Counted from the first letter of the stretch, positions 25,270 through 36,072 are shown. The stretch is DNA of 64,000 nt from Pseudomonas fluorescens (GCF_002022275.1 NZ_MSDF01000013.1:284613-348612), one strand, 5' to 3'. Made by a program: numbers and translations. The notes: generated from the letters alone by a model not told the origin.

Positions 25270-28104
25270 TTGGACAAGATCCTGATTCGTGGGGCTAGAA
25301 CCCACAACCTGAAGAACATCGACCTGACCCTGCCCCGGGACAAATTGATCGTCATCACCGGTTTGTCGGGGTCCGGCAAATCGTCCCTGGCATTCGACAC
25401 GCTGTACGCCGAAGGCCAGCGCCGTTATGTGGAATCGCTGTCGGCCTATGCCCGGCAATTCCTGTCGATGATGGAAAAGCCCGACGTCGACACCATTGAA
25501 GGCTTGTCGCCGGCCATTTCCATCGAGCAAAAGTCGACCTCCCACAACCCGCGCTCCACCGTGGGCACCATTACCGAAATCTACGATTACCTGCGCCTGC
25601 TGTATGCCCGCGTGGGTATTCCGCGTTGCCCGGACCACGACATTCCGCTGGAAGCCCAGACCGTCAGCCAGATGGTCGACCTGGTGCTGGCCCAACCGGA
25701 AGGCGCCAAGCTGATGCTGCTGGCGCCGGTGATTCGTGAGCGCAAGGGCGAACACCTTTCCGTCTTCGAAGAGCTGCGTGCGCAAGGTTTTGTACGCGCG
25801 CGCATCAACGGCAAACTGTACGAGCTGGATGAAGCACCGAAACTCGACAAGCAGAAGAAGCATTCCATCGACGTTGTGGTCGACCGCTTCAAAGTGCGCG
25901 CCGACTTGCAGCAGCGCCTGGCGGAATCCTTCGAAACCGCACTGAAACTGGCAGACGGCATTGCGCTGGTCGCACCGATGGACGATGAGCCGGGCGAAGA
26001 AATCATCTTCTCGGCGCGTTTCGCTTGCCCGATCTGCGGCCACGCCATCAGCGAGCTGGAGCCCAAGCTGTTTTCCTTCAATAACCCGGCCGGCGCTTGC
26101 CCGACCTGTGACGGCCTGGGGGTGAAACAGTTCTTCGACATCAAGCGCCTGGTCAATGGCGACCTGACGCTGGCGGAGGGTGCGATACGCGGCTGGGACA
26201 GGCGTAACGTCTACTACTTCCAGATGCTCGGGTCGTTGGCGTCTCACTATAAATTCAGCCTGGAAGTGCCCTTCAACGAACTGCCGGCCGAGCAGCAGAA
26301 AGTCATTCTGCATGGCAGTGGTTCGCAGAACGTCGACTTCAAGTACCTGAATGACCGAGGCGACATCGTTAAGCGCTCTCACCCGTTCGAAGGCATTGTG
26401 CCGAACCTGGAGCGTCGCTATCGCGAGACAGAATCGGCGAGCGTGCGCGAAGAGCTGGCCAAGTTCCTCAGCACTCAACCGTGCCCGGATTGCCGTGGCA
26501 CTCGCCTGCGTCGCGAAGCACGGCATGTGTGGGTCGGCGAGAAAACCCTGCCGGCGGTGACCAACCTGCCGATCGGCGACGCCTGTGAATACTTTGGCGT
26601 GCTCAAGCTGACAGGACGTCGCGGTGAGATCGCCGACAAGATCCTCAAGGAAATCCGTGAGCGGTTGCAGTTCCTGGTCAACGTTGGCTTGGACTACCTG
26701 TCTCTGGACCGCAGTGCCGATACGTTGTCTGGCGGTGAAGCTCAACGTATTCGTCTGGCCAGCCAGATCGGTGCAGGGCTCGTGGGTGTGCTGTACATCC
26801 TTGATGAGCCGTCGATCGGGTTGCACCAACGAGACAACGACCGGCTGCTGGGCACGCTGAAACACCTGCGGGATATCGGCAATACGGTGATTGTGGTCGA
26901 GCATGACGAGGATGCAATTCGTCTGGCCGATTACGTCGTCGATATCGGCCCGGGTGCTGGCGTGCATGGCGGGCATATTGTTGCCCAGGGCACGCCCGCC
27001 GAAGTCATGGCTCACCCGGATTCGCTAACCGGCAAGTACTTGTCCGGTCGTGTGAAGATTGAAGTGCCGGCCAAACGAACGCCGCGCAACAAGAAGCAGG
27101 CGCTGCATTTGAAAGGTGCGCGCGGCAACAATTTGCGCAATGTCGACCTGGAAATCCCCCTGGGCCTGCTGACGTGCGTGACTGGCGTTTCCGGTTCGGG
27201 CAAATCGACGCTGATCAACAACACACTGTTCCCGCTAAGTGCCACTGCGCTGAACGGCGCGACCACCCTTGAAGCCGCTGCACACGACAGCATCAAGGGC
27301 CTGGAGCTTCTGGACAAGGTGGTCGACATTGACCAAAGCCCTATTGGCCGCACACCGCGCTCCAACCCGGCGACCTACACAGGGTTGTTCACGCCGATTC
27401 GTGAGCTGTTTGCGGGCGTCCCGGAGTCTCGCTCGCGGGGTTACGGGCCGGGCCGGTTCTCGTTCAACGTCAAGGGCGGTCGCTGTGAAGCGTGCCAGGG
27501 CGACGGCCTGATCAAGGTTGAGATGCACTTCCTGCCGGACATCTACGTGCCTTGCGATGTGTGCAAGAGCAAGCGCTATAACCGTGAAACCCTTGAAATC
27601 AAGTACAAGGGCAAGAACATCCACGAAACTCTGGAGATGACCATCGAAGAGGCGCGGGTGTTCTTCGACGCGGTTCCGGCATTGGCGCGCAAGCTGCAGA
27701 CGTTGATGGATGTAGGCTTGTCGTATATCAAGCTGGGGCAATCGGCGACCACGCTGTCCGGTGGCGAGGCGCAGCGGGTGAAGCTTTCCCGTGAGCTGTC
27801 CAAGCGCGACACCGGCAAGACCTTGTATATCCTTGATGAACCGACCACCGGCCTGCACTTCGCGGATATTCAACAATTGCTGGACGTACTGCATCGCCTG
27901 CGTGACCACGGCAACACCGTGGTGGTGATCGAGCACAACCTGGACGTGATCAAGACCGCCGACTGGCTGGTCGACCTGGGGCCGGAAGGCGGCTCGAAAG
28001 GTGGTCAGATCATTGCGGTGGGTACGCCGGAGCAGGTTTCCGAAATGCCGCAATCGCATACCGGCTACTACCTGAAGCCGTTGCTGGCCCGTGACAAAGC
28101 CTGA
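25270..28104 (+). CDS. uvrA: Excinuclease ABC subunit UvrA
   Basis: A 944-residue DNA-damage sensor of nucleotide excision repair, acting with UvrB. I start it at the TTG at 25270 ([16 protein letters not shown]), which gives the usual length; the frame open upstream to 25000 is not part of the gene. Two ABC ATPase modules are visible: Walker A GLSGSGKS (about 31-38) and GVSGSGKST (about 639-647), each with an ABC signature LSGGEAQR. There are also the zinc motifs CPICGH...CPTC and CEACQGDG...CDVC. A LexA-type box lies upstream, so it is likely SOS-induced. It is divergent from the MFS-ssb operon and followed by a strong bidirectional terminator. Confidence 0.98.
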   Translation: MDKILIRGARTHNLKNIDLTLPRDKLIVITGLSGSGKSSLAFDTLYAEGQRRYVESLSAYARQFLSMMEKPDVDTIEGLSPAISIEQKSTSHNPRSTVGTITEIYDYLRLLYARVGIPRCPDHDIPLEAQTVSQMVDLVLAQPEGAKLMLLAPVIRERKGEHLSVFEELRAQGFVRARINGKLYELDEAPKLDKQKKHSIDVVVDRFKVRADLQQRLAESFETALKLADGIALVAPMDDEPGEEIIFSARFACPICGHAISELEPKLFSFNNPAGACPTCDGLGVKQFFDIKRLVNGDLTLAEGAIRGWDRRNVYYFQMLGSLASHYKFSLEVPFNELPAEQQKVILHGSGSQNVDFKYLNDRGDIVKRSHPFEGIVPNLERRYRETESASVREELAKFLSTQPCPDCRGTRLRREARHVWVGEKTLPAVTNLPIGDACEYFGVLKLTGRRGEIADKILKEIRERLQFLVNVGLDYLSLDRSADTLSGGEAQRIRLASQIGAGLVGVLYILDEPSIGLHQRDNDRLLGTLKHLRDIGNTVIVVEHDEDAIRLADYVVDIGPGAGVHGGHIVAQGTPAEVMAHPDSLTGKYLSGRVKIEVPAKRTPRNKKQALHLKGARGNNLRNVDLEIPLGLLTCVTGVSGSGKSTLINNTLFPLSATALNGATTLEAAAHDSIKGLELLDKVVDIDQSPIGRTPRSNPATYTGLFTPIRELFAGVPESRSRGYGPGRFSFNVKGGRCEACQGDGLIKVEMHFLPDIYVPCDVCKSKRYNRETLEIKYKGKNIHETLEMTIEEARVFFDAVPALARKLQTLMDVGLSYIKLGQSATTLSGGEAQRVKLSRELSKRDTGKTLYILDEPTTGLHFADIQQLLDVLHRLRDHGNTVVVIEHNLDVIKTADWLVDLGPEGGSKGGQIIAVGTPEQVSEMPQSHTGYYLKPLLARDKA

Positions 28105-28118
28105 TTTATCGGGCGCAT

Positions 28119-28158
28119 GAAAAAGCCCCTGTCACTTTGCGGTGACAGGGGCTTTTTT
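28119..28158. terminator. Bidirectional terminator between uvrA and ftnA
   Basis: A perfect stem AAAAAGCCCCTGTCAC pairs with GTGACAGGGGCTTTTTT around a six-base loop. It has a U-tract on either strand and serves both the convergent uvrA and ftnA transcripts. Confidence 0.95.
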
Positions 28159-28169
28159 GTGGCCGGGAA

Positions 28170-28634
28170 TCAGAACTGCGATTGCAGGTAATTCTCAAGA
28201 CCGATCAGCTTGATCAGGCCCAACTGCTTTTCAAGCCAGTAGGTATGATCTTCTTCGGTGTCTGCCAACTGCACGCGCAGAATCTCGCGGGTGACATAGT
28301 CGTTGTGCTGCTCGCAGAGCTCAATGCCCTTGCAGAGTGCGGCACGCACCTTGTATTCGAGGCGCAAGTCACTGGCGAGCATCTCAGGCACCGTGGTGCC
28401 GGTGTCCAGGTCGTCGGGACGCATACGCGGCGTGCCTTCGAGCATCAGGATACGGCGCATCAGTGCGTCGGCGTGCTGTGCCTCTTCTTCCATTTCGTGG
28501 TTAATACGTTCGTAGAGCTCGGTAAAGCCCCAGTCTTCGTACATGCGCGAATGGATGAAATATTGGTCACGAGCTGCCAGTTCGCCCGTCAGCAACGTGT
28601 TGAGGTAATCGATTACGTCGGGGTGACCTTGCAT
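28170..28634 (-). CDS. ftnA: Bacterial ferritin FtnA (bacterioferritin-like, no haem Met)
   Basis: A 154-residue four-helix iron-storage protein that forms 24-subunit cages and oxidises Fe2+. The diiron ligands expected for the family can be read: Glu18 ([10 protein letters not shown]), Glu51 and His54 ([10 protein letters not shown]), Glu94-type residues in [11 protein letters not shown], and Glu127/His130 in DTEEDHTYW. Position 52, the haem-binding Met of true bacterioferritin, is Ala here. P. aeruginosa PA4235, once called BfrA, has been shown to be a ferritin (FtnA), and it has the same neighbours uvrA and katA. Start chosen at the ATG 28634 by family length. It has its own space after katA and a shared terminator with uvrA. 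It protects with catalase against iron-driven oxidative damage. Confidence 0.93.
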   Translation of the reverse strand: MQGHPDVIDYLNTLLTGELAARDQYFIHSRMYEDWGFTELYERINHEMEEEAQHADALMRRILMLEGTPRMRPDDLDTGTTVPEMLASDLRLEYKVRAALCKGIELCEQHNDYVTREILRVQLADTEEDHTYWLEKQLGLIKLIGLENYLQSQF

Positions 28635-28748
28635 CGCCCTACATCTCCCTGCTTGAAAGTCTGTAGTTTGAACCATGATGACTCGAAGGTCACGGGACCA
28701 ACGGCAGAAAAGCGAAGATATTCTGAGAAAAGTAGCTGAAATAACGCA

Positions 28749-28773
28749 AAAACCGCCCAAATGAGGGCGGTTC
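28749..28773 (-). terminator. Terminator after katA
   Basis: The stem AACCGCCC...GGGCGGTT with loop TCATTT is followed on the minus strand by TTTT. It lies just beyond the katA stop and before the ftnA promoter region, so katA and ftnA are probably separate transcripts with limited read-through. Confidence 0.88.
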
Positions 28774-28789
28774 TGCTTCTCGTTTAGAG

Positions 28790-30235
28790 TCAGCTAAGCG
28801 TTACGCCCAGTGCCCTTGCGATTGCTTCGCCATAAGCAGGGTCAGCTTTGAAGAAGTGCTGCAGTTGGACCTGGACAATGTCGCTGGTAACGCCGGCCAT
28901 TGCACCTGCGATGTTATTAACCAGCAGAGCTTTTTGAGCGTCATCCATCAAACGGAACAGTGCACCTGCATGGCTGTAGTAGTCAGTATCTTCACGGTGA
29001 TCATAACGATCAGCCGAACCATTCAAGGCCAGAGCTGGCTCTGCGTACTGAGGCGCTTGCTTCGGGGCATCAGCGAAACCGTTAGGCTCATAGTTAGGTG
29101 AGGCTCCACCATTACTACCGAAAGCCATGGAACCGTCACGTTGATAGCTGTTCACTGGGCTAAGCGGGGCGTTTACCGGCAACTGCTGGTGATTGGTGCC
29201 TACGCGATAGCGGTGCGCATCGGCGTAGGCAAACACGCGACCTTGCAGCATGCGATCGGGCGAAAGGCCCACGCCTGGGACCATGTTGCTAGGGCCGAAG
29301 GCAGCCTGCTCCACTTCAGCAAAGTAGTTCAGCGGATTGCGGTTAAGCTCCAGCTCACCCACCTCGATCAACGGAAACTCCTTTTGCGACCACGTTTTGG
29401 TGACGTCGAAAGGGTTTTCATAGTGAGCCGACGCTTGGGCTTCGGTCATGATCTGAATGCAAACGCGCCATTTCGGGAAATCACCCCGTTCAATCGCGCC
29501 AAACAGGTCACTTTGGGCGTAATCAGGATCGGTGCCGGCCAGGCGTGCAGCCACATCGGGAGCCAGGTTCTTGATACCTTGCTTGGTCTTGTAGTGCCAT
29601 TTAACCCAGTGGCGCTCACCCTTAGCGTTGATCAAGCTATAGGTATGGCTACCGAAGCCGTGCATGTGGCGATAGCCGTCCGGAATGCCGCGATCCGAAA
29701 ACAGAATGGTGACCTGATGCAGAGACTCAGGTGATTTCGACCAGAAGTCCCATTTCCGCTGATTGGTGGGGACATTGCTCTGCGAGTCACGTTTCTGGGT
29801 ATGGATAAAATCCGGGAATTTAAGCGGGTCACGGATGAAAAACACCGGAGTGTTATTGCCGACGATGTCCCAATTACCCTCTTCAGTATAAAACTTCAAA
29901 GCAAAGCCACGTGGATCACGTGCAGTATCCGCAGAGCCACGCTCACCACCTACAGTAGAAAATCGCAGGAAAGTCGGGGTCTGCTTACCAACGGTCTCGA
30001 ACAACTTGGCACGCGTGTATTCGGTGATGTCTTTGGTAACCGTGAAAGTACCGTAGGCGCCCGACCCCTTGGCGTGCACACGACGCTCCGGGATGTTTTC
30101 CCGGTTGAAGTGCGCGAGCTTCTCGATCAGGTGGAAATCGTCAAGCAGCAAAGGACCGCGCGGGCCGGCAGAGCGGGAGTTTTGGTTGTCAGCGACGGGA
30201 GCGCCACTGGCGGTGGTAAGGATTTTCTGGCTCAT
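28790..30235 (-). CDS. katA: Catalase KatA
   Basis: A 481-residue haem catalase of the small-subunit (clade 3) type that converts hydrogen peroxide to water and oxygen in the cytoplasm. The active-site His is in [11 protein letters not shown] (about residue 54), the Asn in [10 protein letters not shown] (about 127) and the proximal haem Tyr in [12 protein letters not shown] (about 337). I use the ATG at 30235; the in-frame TTG at 30241 would sit only three bases after the GAGGAAG ribosome site. P. aeruginosa KatA has the same size and the same place between rplQ and ftnA. An OxyR-like site and a plausible promoter lie 87-143 bases upstream. Confidence 0.97.
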   Translation of the reverse strand: MSQKILTTASGAPVADNQNSRSAGPRGPLLLDDFHLIEKLAHFNRENIPERRVHAKGSGAYGTFTVTKDITEYTRAKLFETVGKQTPTFLRFSTVGGERGSADTARDPRGFALKFYTEEGNWDIVGNNTPVFFIRDPLKFPDFIHTQKRDSQSNVPTNQRKWDFWSKSPESLHQVTILFSDRGIPDGYRHMHGFGSHTYSLINAKGERHWVKWHYKTKQGIKNLAPDVAARLAGTDPDYAQSDLFGAIERGDFPKWRVCIQIMTEAQASAHYENPFDVTKTWSQKEFPLIEVGELELNRNPLNYFAEVEQAAFGPSNMVPGVGLSPDRMLQGRVFAYADAHRYRVGTNHQQLPVNAPLSPVNSYQRDGSMAFGSNGGASPNYEPNGFADAPKQAPQYAEPALALNGSADRYDHREDTDYYSHAGALFRLMDDAQKALLVNNIAGAMAGVTSDIVQVQLQHFFKADPAYGEAIARALGVTLS

Positions 30236-30321
30236 GCTCAATCTTCCTCAAATCAGTCTAGGAACTGCCGGCTAATCGGCTTGGAGGGAGTATTGACCAT
30301 CAAGATGACACCATCAAATTC

Positions 30322-30378
30322 ATTAAATCATGGACATTGATAGAGAATAACTAACGAACCACCAGAGCAAATAGCTAT
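30322..30378 (-). promoter_or_regulatory. Possible katA promoter with OxyR-like site
   Basis: On the minus strand TTATTC (30345-30350) and TTTAAT (30322-30327) are 17 bases apart: a weak -35 and a fair -10, as expected of an activated promoter. Two ATAG/CTAT-type half sites, ATAGAGAATAACTAA (30340-30354) and AGAGCAAATAGCTAT (30364-30378), resemble the OxyR pattern ATAGntnnnanCTAT, but their spacing is two bases longer than the E. coli consensus. OxyR control of katA is known in Pseudomonas; the site itself is inferred. Confidence 0.45.
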
Positions 30379-30435
30379 TGGTTTAATCACGACCGGCAGT
30401 GACGTGAAGAGAATAGACGGCTTTTATTGCGCCCA

Positions 30436-30463
30436 CAAAAAACCGGGCACTAGGCCCGGTTCT
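30436..30463 (-). terminator. Terminator after rplQ (end of alpha operon)
   Basis: AACCGGGC and GCCCGGTT form the stem with loop CTAGT, and TTTTTTGT follows on the minus strand. It closes the alpha operon 20 bases after the rplQ stop. Confidence 0.92.
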
Positions 30464-30481
30464 TCGTTGCAGCTTGTCGTC

Positions 30482-30868
30482 TTACTCGGCGCTTACAGCT
30501 TCGCCGGCAGTAGCACGATCAACCAACTCGACGTACGCCATAGGCGCGTTGTCGCCAGTGCGGAAACCGCACTTGAGGATGCGCAGGTAGCCACCCTCAC
30601 GGGTAGCGTAACGCTTGCCCAGGTCGTTGAAGAGCTTACCAACGATAGCTTTCGAACGAGTACGGTCGAAAGCCAGACGGCGGTTAGCCAGGCTGTCTGT
30701 CTTGGCCAAAGTGATCAGCGGCTCAGCAACGCGACGCAGTTCTTTAGCTTTCGGCAGTGTAGTTTTGATCAGCTCGTGCTCGAACAGCGACACCGCCATG
30801 TTTTGAAACATGGCCTTACGGTGCGAGCTGGTACGGCTCAGGTGACGACCACTTTTACGATGACGCAT
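30482..30868 (-). CDS. rplQ: 50S ribosomal protein L17
   Basis: A 128-residue protein of the large subunit, near the exit tunnel. It starts [20 protein letters not shown], the family signature, and carries [17 protein letters not shown]. The length equals the E. coli protein plus one. It is the last gene of the alpha operon, 41 bases after rpoA, and is followed by a strong terminator. The C-terminal tail (EAVSAE) is short and acidic, as in other pseudomonads. Confidence 0.98.
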   Translation of the reverse strand: MRHRKSGRHLSRTSSHRKAMFQNMAVSLFEHELIKTTLPKAKELRRVAEPLITLAKTDSLANRRLAFDRTRSKAIVGKLFNDLGKRYATREGGYLRILKCGFRTGDNAPMAYVELVDRATAGEAVSAE

Positions 30869-30909
30869 GGTTCATTCCTTACCAAACTCACGTTCGGTGA
30901 TTACGACGA

Positions 30910-31911
30910 TCAGGCAGTCGCCTTGTCGTCCTTCTTAAGACTTGCAGGCGGCCAGTTGTCGAGGCGCATGCCGAGGGACAGACCGCGGGAGGCCAGAACG
31001 TCCTTGATTTCAGTCAAGGATTTCTTGCCCAGGTTCGGAGTCTTCAACAGTTCTACTTCGGTGCGCTGAATCAGATCGCCGATGTAGTAAATGTTTTCCG
31101 CCTTAAGGCAGTTAGCCGAACGTACAGTCAGTTCCAGATCGTCAACCGGGCGAAGCAGGATCGGATCGATCTCGTCTTCCTGCTCGATTACCACTGGTTC
31201 GCTGTCACCTTTGAGGTCGACGAACGCAGCCAACTGCTGTTGCAGAATGGTTGCAGCGCGGCGGATAGCCTCTTCAGGATCCAGAGTACCGTTGGTTTCC
31301 AGATCAATAACCAGCTTGTCCAGGTTAGTACGCTGCTCGACACGGGCGTTTTCCACCACGTATGCGATACGGCGAACCGGGCTGAACGAAGAGTCAAGCT
31401 GCAAGCGACCAATGCTGCGGCTTTCGTCTTCATCGCTCTGACGCGAGTCGGCCGGTTCATAACCACGACCACGAGCTACGGTGAGCTTCATGTTCAGGGC
31501 GCCGTTAGACGCCAGGTTAGCGATTACGTGATCGGGGTTAACGATCTCGACATCATGATCCAGCTGAATATCGGCAGCGGTAACCACCCCCGAACCCTTC
31601 TTCGACAAGGTCAGCGTAACTTCGTCACGGCCGTGCAGCTTGATAGCCAGACCTTTAAGGTTCAACAGGATTTCAATTACGTCTTCCTGTACACCTTCGA
31701 TGGCGCTGTACTCGTGGAGCACACCGTCAATCTCGGCCTCGACTACTGCACAGCCGGGCATTGAGGACAACAGGATGCGGCGCAGCGCGTTGCCCAGGGT
31801 GTGGCCAAAACCACGCTCGAGAGGCTCGAGAGTGATCTTGGCGCGGGTTGGACTGACAACCTGCACATCAATGTGGCGGGGTGTCAGGAACTCATTTACC
31901 GAAATCTGCAT
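30910..31911 (-). CDS. rpoA: RNA polymerase alpha subunit
   Basis: A 333-residue subunit that dimerises to begin RNA polymerase assembly. The N-terminal domain (about 1-235) contains [25 protein letters not shown]. The C-terminal domain (about 250-325), which binds UP elements and activators, contains [19 protein letters not shown] and [13 protein letters not shown]. It sits between rpsD and rplQ in the alpha operon (rpsM-rpsK-rpsD-rpoA-rplQ), 22 bases after rpsD. Four residues longer than the E. coli protein; nothing unusual. Confidence 0.99.
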   Translation of the reverse strand: MQISVNEFLTPRHIDVQVVSPTRAKITLEPLERGFGHTLGNALRRILLSSMPGCAVVEAEIDGVLHEYSAIEGVQEDVIEILLNLKGLAIKLHGRDEVTLTLSKKGSGVVTAADIQLDHDVEIVNPDHVIANLASNGALNMKLTVARGRGYEPADSRQSDEDESRSIGRLQLDSSFSPVRRIAYVVENARVEQRTNLDKLVIDLETNGTLDPEEAIRRAATILQQQLAAFVDLKGDSEPVVIEQEDEIDPILLRPVDDLELTVRSANCLKAENIYYIGDLIQRTEVELLKTPNLGKKSLTEIKDVLASRGLSLGMRLDNWPPASLKKDDKATA

Positions 31912-31933
31912 GGATGCACCTATTTTCTAGCCC

Positions 31934-32554
31934 TTACTTGGAGTAGAGCTCGACAATCAGGCTTTCGTTGATGTCGGCGGACAGATCACTGCGAGCAGGA
32001 ACGTTCTTGAAAACGCCCGACTTCTTCTCAGTGTCTACTTCTACCCATTCTACGCGGCCACGTTGGGCACACAGATCGAGAGCTTGGACAATGCGAAGTT
32101 GGTTTTTTGCTTTCTCGCGAATCGCGACCACGTCACCAGCACGAACCTGGTAAGACGGGACGTTAACGGTTTGGCCGTTTACGCTGACGGATTTGTGCGA
32201 TACCAGCTGACGGGATTCGGCACGAGTCGAACCAAAGCCCATACGGTATACAACGTTGTCCAGACGGCATTCGAGCAGTTGCAGCAGGTTTTCACCGGTT
32301 GCACCTTTTTTGCCAGCAGCTTCTTTGTAGTAGCCGCTGAACTGACGCTCGAGAACGCCGTAGATACGACGGACCTTCTGCTTTTCACGCAGTTGGGTGC
32401 CGTAATCGGACTGGCGACCGCGGCGTTGGCCGTGGATACCAGGTGCTGCTTCAATGTTGCACTTCGATTCGATCGCGCGCACGCCGCTCTTCAAGAAGAG
32501 ATCGGTGCCTTCACGACGAGCGAGTTTGCATTTTGGACCAATGTAACGAGCCAT
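31934..32554 (-). CDS. rpsD: 30S ribosomal protein S4
   Basis: A 206-residue primary 16S rRNA-binding protein, the same length as in E. coli. It begins [20 protein letters not shown] and has the S4 RNA-binding domain at about 95-160 ([27 protein letters not shown]). In E. coli S4 represses the alpha operon through an mRNA structure at the rpsM start. The same operon order here makes that likely, although I did not identify the pseudoknot. It lies 18 bases after rpsK. Confidence 0.99.
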   Translation of the reverse strand: MARYIGPKCKLARREGTDLFLKSGVRAIESKCNIEAAPGIHGQRRGRQSDYGTQLREKQKVRRIYGVLERQFSGYYKEAAGKKGATGENLLQLLECRLDNVVYRMGFGSTRAESRQLVSHKSVSVNGQTVNVPSYQVRAGDVVAIREKAKNQLRIVQALDLCAQRGRVEWVEVDTEKKSGVFKNVPARSDLSADINESLIVELYSK

Positions 32555-32572
32555 TCTTTACAATCTCCTGGA

Positions 32573-32962
32573 TTACACGCGGCGCTTCTTCGGCGGACGG
32601 CACCCGTTGTGCGGGATTGGCGTCACGTCGGTGATGCTGGCGATCTTATAGCCACAGCCGTTCAAAGCACGGACAGCAGACTCACGACCTGGACCTGGAC
32701 CTTTGACGTTGACGTCGAGGTTTTTCAGGCCGTATTCCAGCGCAGCTTGACCAGCACGTTCAGCAGCTACTTGAGCAGCAAACGGGGTGGACTTGCGGGA
32801 ACCGCGGAAACCCGAACCACCGGAGGTAGCCCAAGAAAGCGCGTTACCTTGACGGTCGGTGATGGTCACGATTGTGTTGTTAAAAGATGCATGGATGTGG
32901 GCGATGCCATCAACCACTGTCTTTTTAACTTTTTTACGAGGACGAGCAGCAGGTTTTGCCAT
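32573..32962 (-). CDS. rpsK: 30S ribosomal protein S11
   Basis: A 129-residue protein of the 30S platform that contacts mRNA upstream of the start codon. The N-terminus is Lys/Arg-rich ([11 protein letters not shown]), the core has [20 protein letters not shown], and the C-terminus ends [13 protein letters not shown], where the beta-aspartyl site of S11 is expected at the Asn-Gly. Same length as E. coli. It is the second gene of the alpha operon, 30 bases after rpsM. Confidence 0.99.
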   Translation of the reverse strand: MAKPAARPRKKVKKTVVDGIAHIHASFNNTIVTITDRQGNALSWATSGGSGFRGSRKSTPFAAQVAAERAGQAALEYGLKNLDVNVKGPGPGRESAVRALNGCGYKIASITDVTPIPHNGCRPPKKRRV

Positions 32963-32992
32963 GATAATTTTCCTGTCGATTCGCGTGGGCGA

Positions 32993-33349
32993 TTACTTGC
33001 GGATCGGCTTACGCGGACCTTTACGGGTACGCGCGTTAGTCTTGGTACGCTGACCGCGTACTGGAAGACCACGACGATGACGCAGACCACGGTAGCAACC
33101 GAGGTCCATCAAACGCTTGATTTTCATGTTGATTTCGCGACGCAGGTCACCTTCAGTGGTGAACTTCGCCACTTCGCCACGCAACGCTTCAATCTGCTCG
33201 TCGCTCAGATCCTTGATCTTTGCGGCTGGGTTTACCCCAGTGTCTGCGCAAATTTTCTGCGCAGTAGTGCGACCAACACCATAGATGTAGGTCAGCGAGA
33301 TAACAGTGTGCTTGTTATCTGGAATGTTAACGCCTGCAATACGGGCCAT
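32993..33349 (-). CDS. rpsM: 30S ribosomal protein S13
   Basis: A 118-residue head protein that contacts the P-site tRNA and bridges to the 50S subunit. It begins [21 protein letters not shown] and has the basic signature [23 protein letters not shown] near the C-terminus. Length equals that of E. coli. It is the first gene of the alpha operon, with its own promoter-like sequence 60-88 bases upstream, so alpha genes need not rely on read-through from the spc operon. Confidence 0.99.
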   Translation of the reverse strand: MARIAGVNIPDNKHTVISLTYIYGVGRTTAQKICADTGVNPAAKIKDLSDEQIEALRGEVAKFTTEGDLRREINMKIKRLMDLGCYRGLRHRRGLPVRGQRTKTNARTRKGPRKPIRK

Positions 33350-33408
33350 TCAGTGGGACTCCAATTGACAGCTACCTACGCCCCGGAAGCCAAGAAATAG
33401 GGCGCGAG

Positions 33409-33437
33409 ATAATATCGCTGTAATAACAAATAATCAA
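33409..33437 (-). promoter_or_regulatory. Predicted alpha-operon promoter
   Basis: On the minus strand TTGATT (33432-33437) and TATTAT (33409-33414) are separated by exactly 17 bases, followed by a GC-rich stretch CTCGCGCCC. This is a near-consensus sigma-70 promoter immediately after the spc-operon terminator and upstream of rpsM. The GC-rich discriminator suggests growth-rate (stringent) control. Confidence 0.75.
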
Positions 33438-33461
33438 CCCGGCAGCGCACTAGCTGCCGGG
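33438..33461 (-). terminator. Terminator after rpmJ (end of spc operon)
   Basis: CCCGGCAGC pairs with GCTGCCGGG around a six-base loop. It is followed on the minus strand by TTGATTATTTG, a weak T-rich tail that also forms the -35 of the alpha promoter. Partial read-through is likely. Confidence 0.7.
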
Positions 33462-33478
33462 CTTCAAGCGGATCACAC

Positions 33479-33595
33479 TCAGCCTTGGCGCTGTTTGTGA
33501 CGCGGTTCCGCGCTGCAAATTACTCGAACAACACCTTCGCGGCGAATAATCTTGCAGTTACGGCACAGCTTTTTCACCGATGCACGAACTTTCAT
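33479..33595 (-). CDS. rpmJ: 50S ribosomal protein L36, zinc-binding form
   Basis: A 38-residue protein too short for most gene callers, starting [21 protein letters not shown] and ending PRHKQRQG. Cys11, Cys14, Cys27 and His33 form the zinc ribbon, so it is the zinc-dependent (C+) version; bacteria of this kind often have a zinc-free copy elsewhere, induced by zinc shortage. It is the last gene of the spc operon, 27 bases after secY, with GAGG-type ribosome site, and is followed by a terminator and the alpha promoter. Confidence 0.97.
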
Positions 33596-33622
33596 CACCA
33601 ACTCCTCGAACCTTATGGGTAC

Positions 33623-34951
33623 TCAGCGCAACATGCCGCTGCCGTAACCCTTCAGGTTGGCTTTCTTCATCAGGGATTCGTACTGGTGCGAAACGAGGTG
33701 CGATTGTACTTGGGACATGAAGTCCATCACAACCACGACCACGATCAGCAACGAGGTCCCGCCAAGGTAGAACGGAACGTTTGCTGCAACCACCAGGAAC
33801 TGGGGAAGCAAGCACACGGCCGTCATATATAGAGCACCGAACAAGGTCAAACGAGTCAGAACGCCATCAATGTAGCGTGCCGACTGCTCACCTGGACGGA
33901 TACCCGGAATAAAGGCACCGGACTTCTTCAGGTTTTCCGCTACGTCTTTCGGATTGAACATCAACGCCGTATAGAAGAAGCAGAAGAAAATAATCCCTGC
34001 ACTAAACAGCAGAATATTCAACGGCTGACCAGGAGCGATCGACTGAGAGAGGTCCTGCAGCCAGCCCATATTTTCAGACTGACCAAACCAGGTACCCAAC
34101 GAAGCCGGAAACAGCAAAATGCTGCTCGCGAAAATTGCCGGAATAACACCGGCCATATTCACTTTCAGCGGCAAGTGGCTGGTCTGCGCGGCAAAGACCT
34201 TGCGGCCCTGCTGACGCTTGGCGTAGTGAACAGCAATACGACGCTGGCCACGCTCAATGAACACCACAAAACCGATAATCGCTACTGCCAGCAAACCGAT
34301 AGCAACCAAGGCGAAGATATTGATATCACCCTGACGTGCAGACTCGAAAGACTGCCCGATTGCTCTCGGAAGACCGGCGACGATACCTGCGAAAATCAAC
34401 ATCGAGATACCGTTACCAACACCACGCTCAGTAATCTGCTCACCCAGCCACATCATGAACATCGCACCAGCCACAAAAGTGGATACCGCGACGAAATAGA
34501 AGCCAAAGTCACCAGTGAACGCAACACCCTGCCCGGCCAGGCCAACGGACATGCCGATAGCTTGAACCAGAGCGAGGATGACAGTGCCGTAGCGGGTGTA
34601 CTGGCTAATCTTGCGACGGCCAGCTTCACCTTCCTTCTTCAACTGCTCCAGTTGCGGGCTGACGGCGGTCATCAGTTGCATGATGATCGATGCCGAAATG
34701 TACGGCATGATCCCCAGTGCAAAGATGCTCATCCGTTCCAGCGCGCCGCCGGAAAACATGTTGAACAAGCTAAGAATGGTCCCCTCATTCTGTCGAAACA
34801 GGTCTGCGAGTCGGTCCGGGTTGATACCTGGAACCGGGATGTGTGCGCCTATTCGGTAGACGATAATCGCCAGGAACAGAAAACGCAGACGAGCCCAAAG
34901 TTCAGACATACCGCCTTTGCCGAGCGCTGAGAGAGCACCTTGCTTAGCCAT
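33623..34951 (-). CDS. secY: Protein translocase subunit SecY
   Basis: A 442-residue inner-membrane protein with ten transmembrane helices that forms the protein-conducting channel with SecE (encoded at 60365) and SecG. Family motifs are [32 protein letters not shown] and the cytoplasmic loop [14 protein letters not shown] sequence (here [20 protein letters not shown]) that binds SecA and ribosomes. The C-terminus ends KGYGSGMLR. It directly follows rplO, with the start codon adjoining the rplO stop, and precedes rpmJ in the spc operon. Confidence 0.99.
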   Translation of the reverse strand: MAKQGALSALGKGGMSELWARLRFLFLAIIVYRIGAHIPVPGINPDRLADLFRQNEGTILSLFNMFSGGALERMSIFALGIMPYISASIIMQLMTAVSPQLEQLKKEGEAGRRKISQYTRYGTVILALVQAIGMSVGLAGQGVAFTGDFGFYFVAVSTFVAGAMFMMWLGEQITERGVGNGISMLIFAGIVAGLPRAIGQSFESARQGDINIFALVAIGLLAVAIIGFVVFIERGQRRIAVHYAKRQQGRKVFAAQTSHLPLKVNMAGVIPAIFASSILLFPASLGTWFGQSENMGWLQDLSQSIAPGQPLNILLFSAGIIFFCFFYTALMFNPKDVAENLKKSGAFIPGIRPGEQSARYIDGVLTRLTLFGALYMTAVCLLPQFLVVAANVPFYLGGTSLLIVVVVVMDFMSQVQSHLVSHQYESLMKKANLKGYGSGMLR

Positions 34952-35389
34952 TTATTCCTCGAACTTGCCGCCAGCTGCTTCGATAGCCGAACGCGCACCT
35001 TTGGTGGCGCCGATTCCCTTGCCGATAGTGACAGCGCGAGTCACTTCACCGGACAGCATGATTTTCACACGCTGTACGTTGACGTTGATCACGTTGGCAT
35101 CTTTCAGGGTCTGCACAGTAACGATGTCGCCTTCCACTTTAGCCAGCTCGGACAGACGCACTTCTGCGCGGTCCATGGCTTTCAGGGATACGAAACCGAA
35201 CTTAGGCAGGCGACGATGCAGCGGCTGTTGACCGCCTTCAAAGCCTGGAGCGATGGTGCCACCGGAGCGGGAGGTTTGACCTTTGTGGCCACGGCCACCA
35301 GTCTTACCCAAACCGCTACCGATACCACGGCCCGGACGATGCTTTTCGCGACGGGAACCCGGCGCTGGACTCAGATCATTGAGTTTCAT
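34952..35389 (-). CDS. rplO: 50S ribosomal protein L15
   Basis: A 145-residue 23S rRNA-binding protein. The long Gly/Arg-rich N-terminal tail that reaches into the rRNA is obvious ([20 protein letters not shown]), and the globular part has [17 protein letters not shown] and ends GGKFEE. One residue longer than E. coli L15. In the spc operon it lies three bases after rpmD and touches secY. Confidence 0.99.
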   Translation of the reverse strand: MKLNDLSPAPGSRREKHRPGRGIGSGLGKTGGRGHKGQTSRSGGTIAPGFEGGQQPLHRRLPKFGFVSLKAMDRAEVRLSELAKVEGDIVTVQTLKDANVINVNVQRVKIMLSGEVTRAVTIGKGIGATKGARSAIEAAGGKFEE

Positions 35390-35392
35390 CGA

Positions 35393-35569
35393 TTAACCCT
35401 CTACACGCAGCATGTAGTAAGCCTTGTTGATCATCCCGCGATTCTCGGGAGTATCCTGGACTTCTACAGTGTGACCGATGCGACGCAGACCCAAACCTTT
35501 AACACACAGTTTGTGGTTAGGGATGCGGCCGGTCATGCTTTTGATCAGCGTTACTTTAACGGTAGCCAT
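35393..35569 (-). CDS. rpmD: 50S ribosomal protein L30
   Basis: A 58-residue protein encoded between rpsE and rplO and short enough to be missed by length filters. It starts [20 protein letters not shown] and ends [13 protein letters not shown], with the L30 signature [20 protein letters not shown]. The ATG at 35569 is only two bases from the rpsE stop, so coupling is likely. Not essential in E. coli, but always kept in this place. Confidence 0.98.
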
Positions 35570-35571
35570 GA

Positions 35572-36072
35572 TCAGAAGATCTCCTTGACAGTCAGACCAC
35601 GCTTCGCAGCGATGGACTCAGGAGATTGCATAGCTTTCAAACCCTTGAAAGTGGCGTGAACCACGTTTACCGGGTTAGTCGAGCCGTAGCACTTGGCCAG
35701 AACGTTCTGAACGCCAGCAACTTCGAGGACAGCACGCATAGCGCCGCCAGCGATGATACCGGTACCTTCAGAAGCAGGCTGCATGTAAACCTTCGAAGCG
35801 CCATGGGCGGACTTCATTGCGTACTGCAGAGTGGTGCCGTTCAGATCAACCTGGATCATGTTGCGACGAGCAGCTTCCATTGCCTTCTGGATCGCAGCAG
35901 GCACTTCACGTGACTTGCCACGGCCGAAGCCAACACGCCCTTTACCATCACCCACCACGGTCAACGCGGTGAAAGTGAAGATACGGCCGCCTTTAACGGT
36001 TTTGGCTACGCGGTTAACTTGAACCAGCTTCTCAATGTAGCCTTCGTCGCGCTTTTGGTCGTTATTTGACAT
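35572..36072 (-). CDS. rpsE: 30S ribosomal protein S5
   Basis: A 166-residue decoding-fidelity protein. The double-stranded-RNA-binding-like N-domain contains [40 protein letters not shown], split here by description at the conserved KGG loop where spectinomycin-resistance changes occur; the loop looks wild type. The C-domain has [17 protein letters not shown]. It is located between rplR and rpmD in the spc operon, with gaps of three and two bases. Confidence 0.98.

Noticed and set aside
25246..27015. 589-codon minus-strand frame opposite uvrA
   Set aside because: UvrA motifs on the plus strand are complete. The frame has no start region or family similarity.
28632..28760. N-terminal extension of ftnA to 28760
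   Set aside because: Ferritins start at the [11 protein letters not shown] stretch; the added residues overlap the katA terminator.
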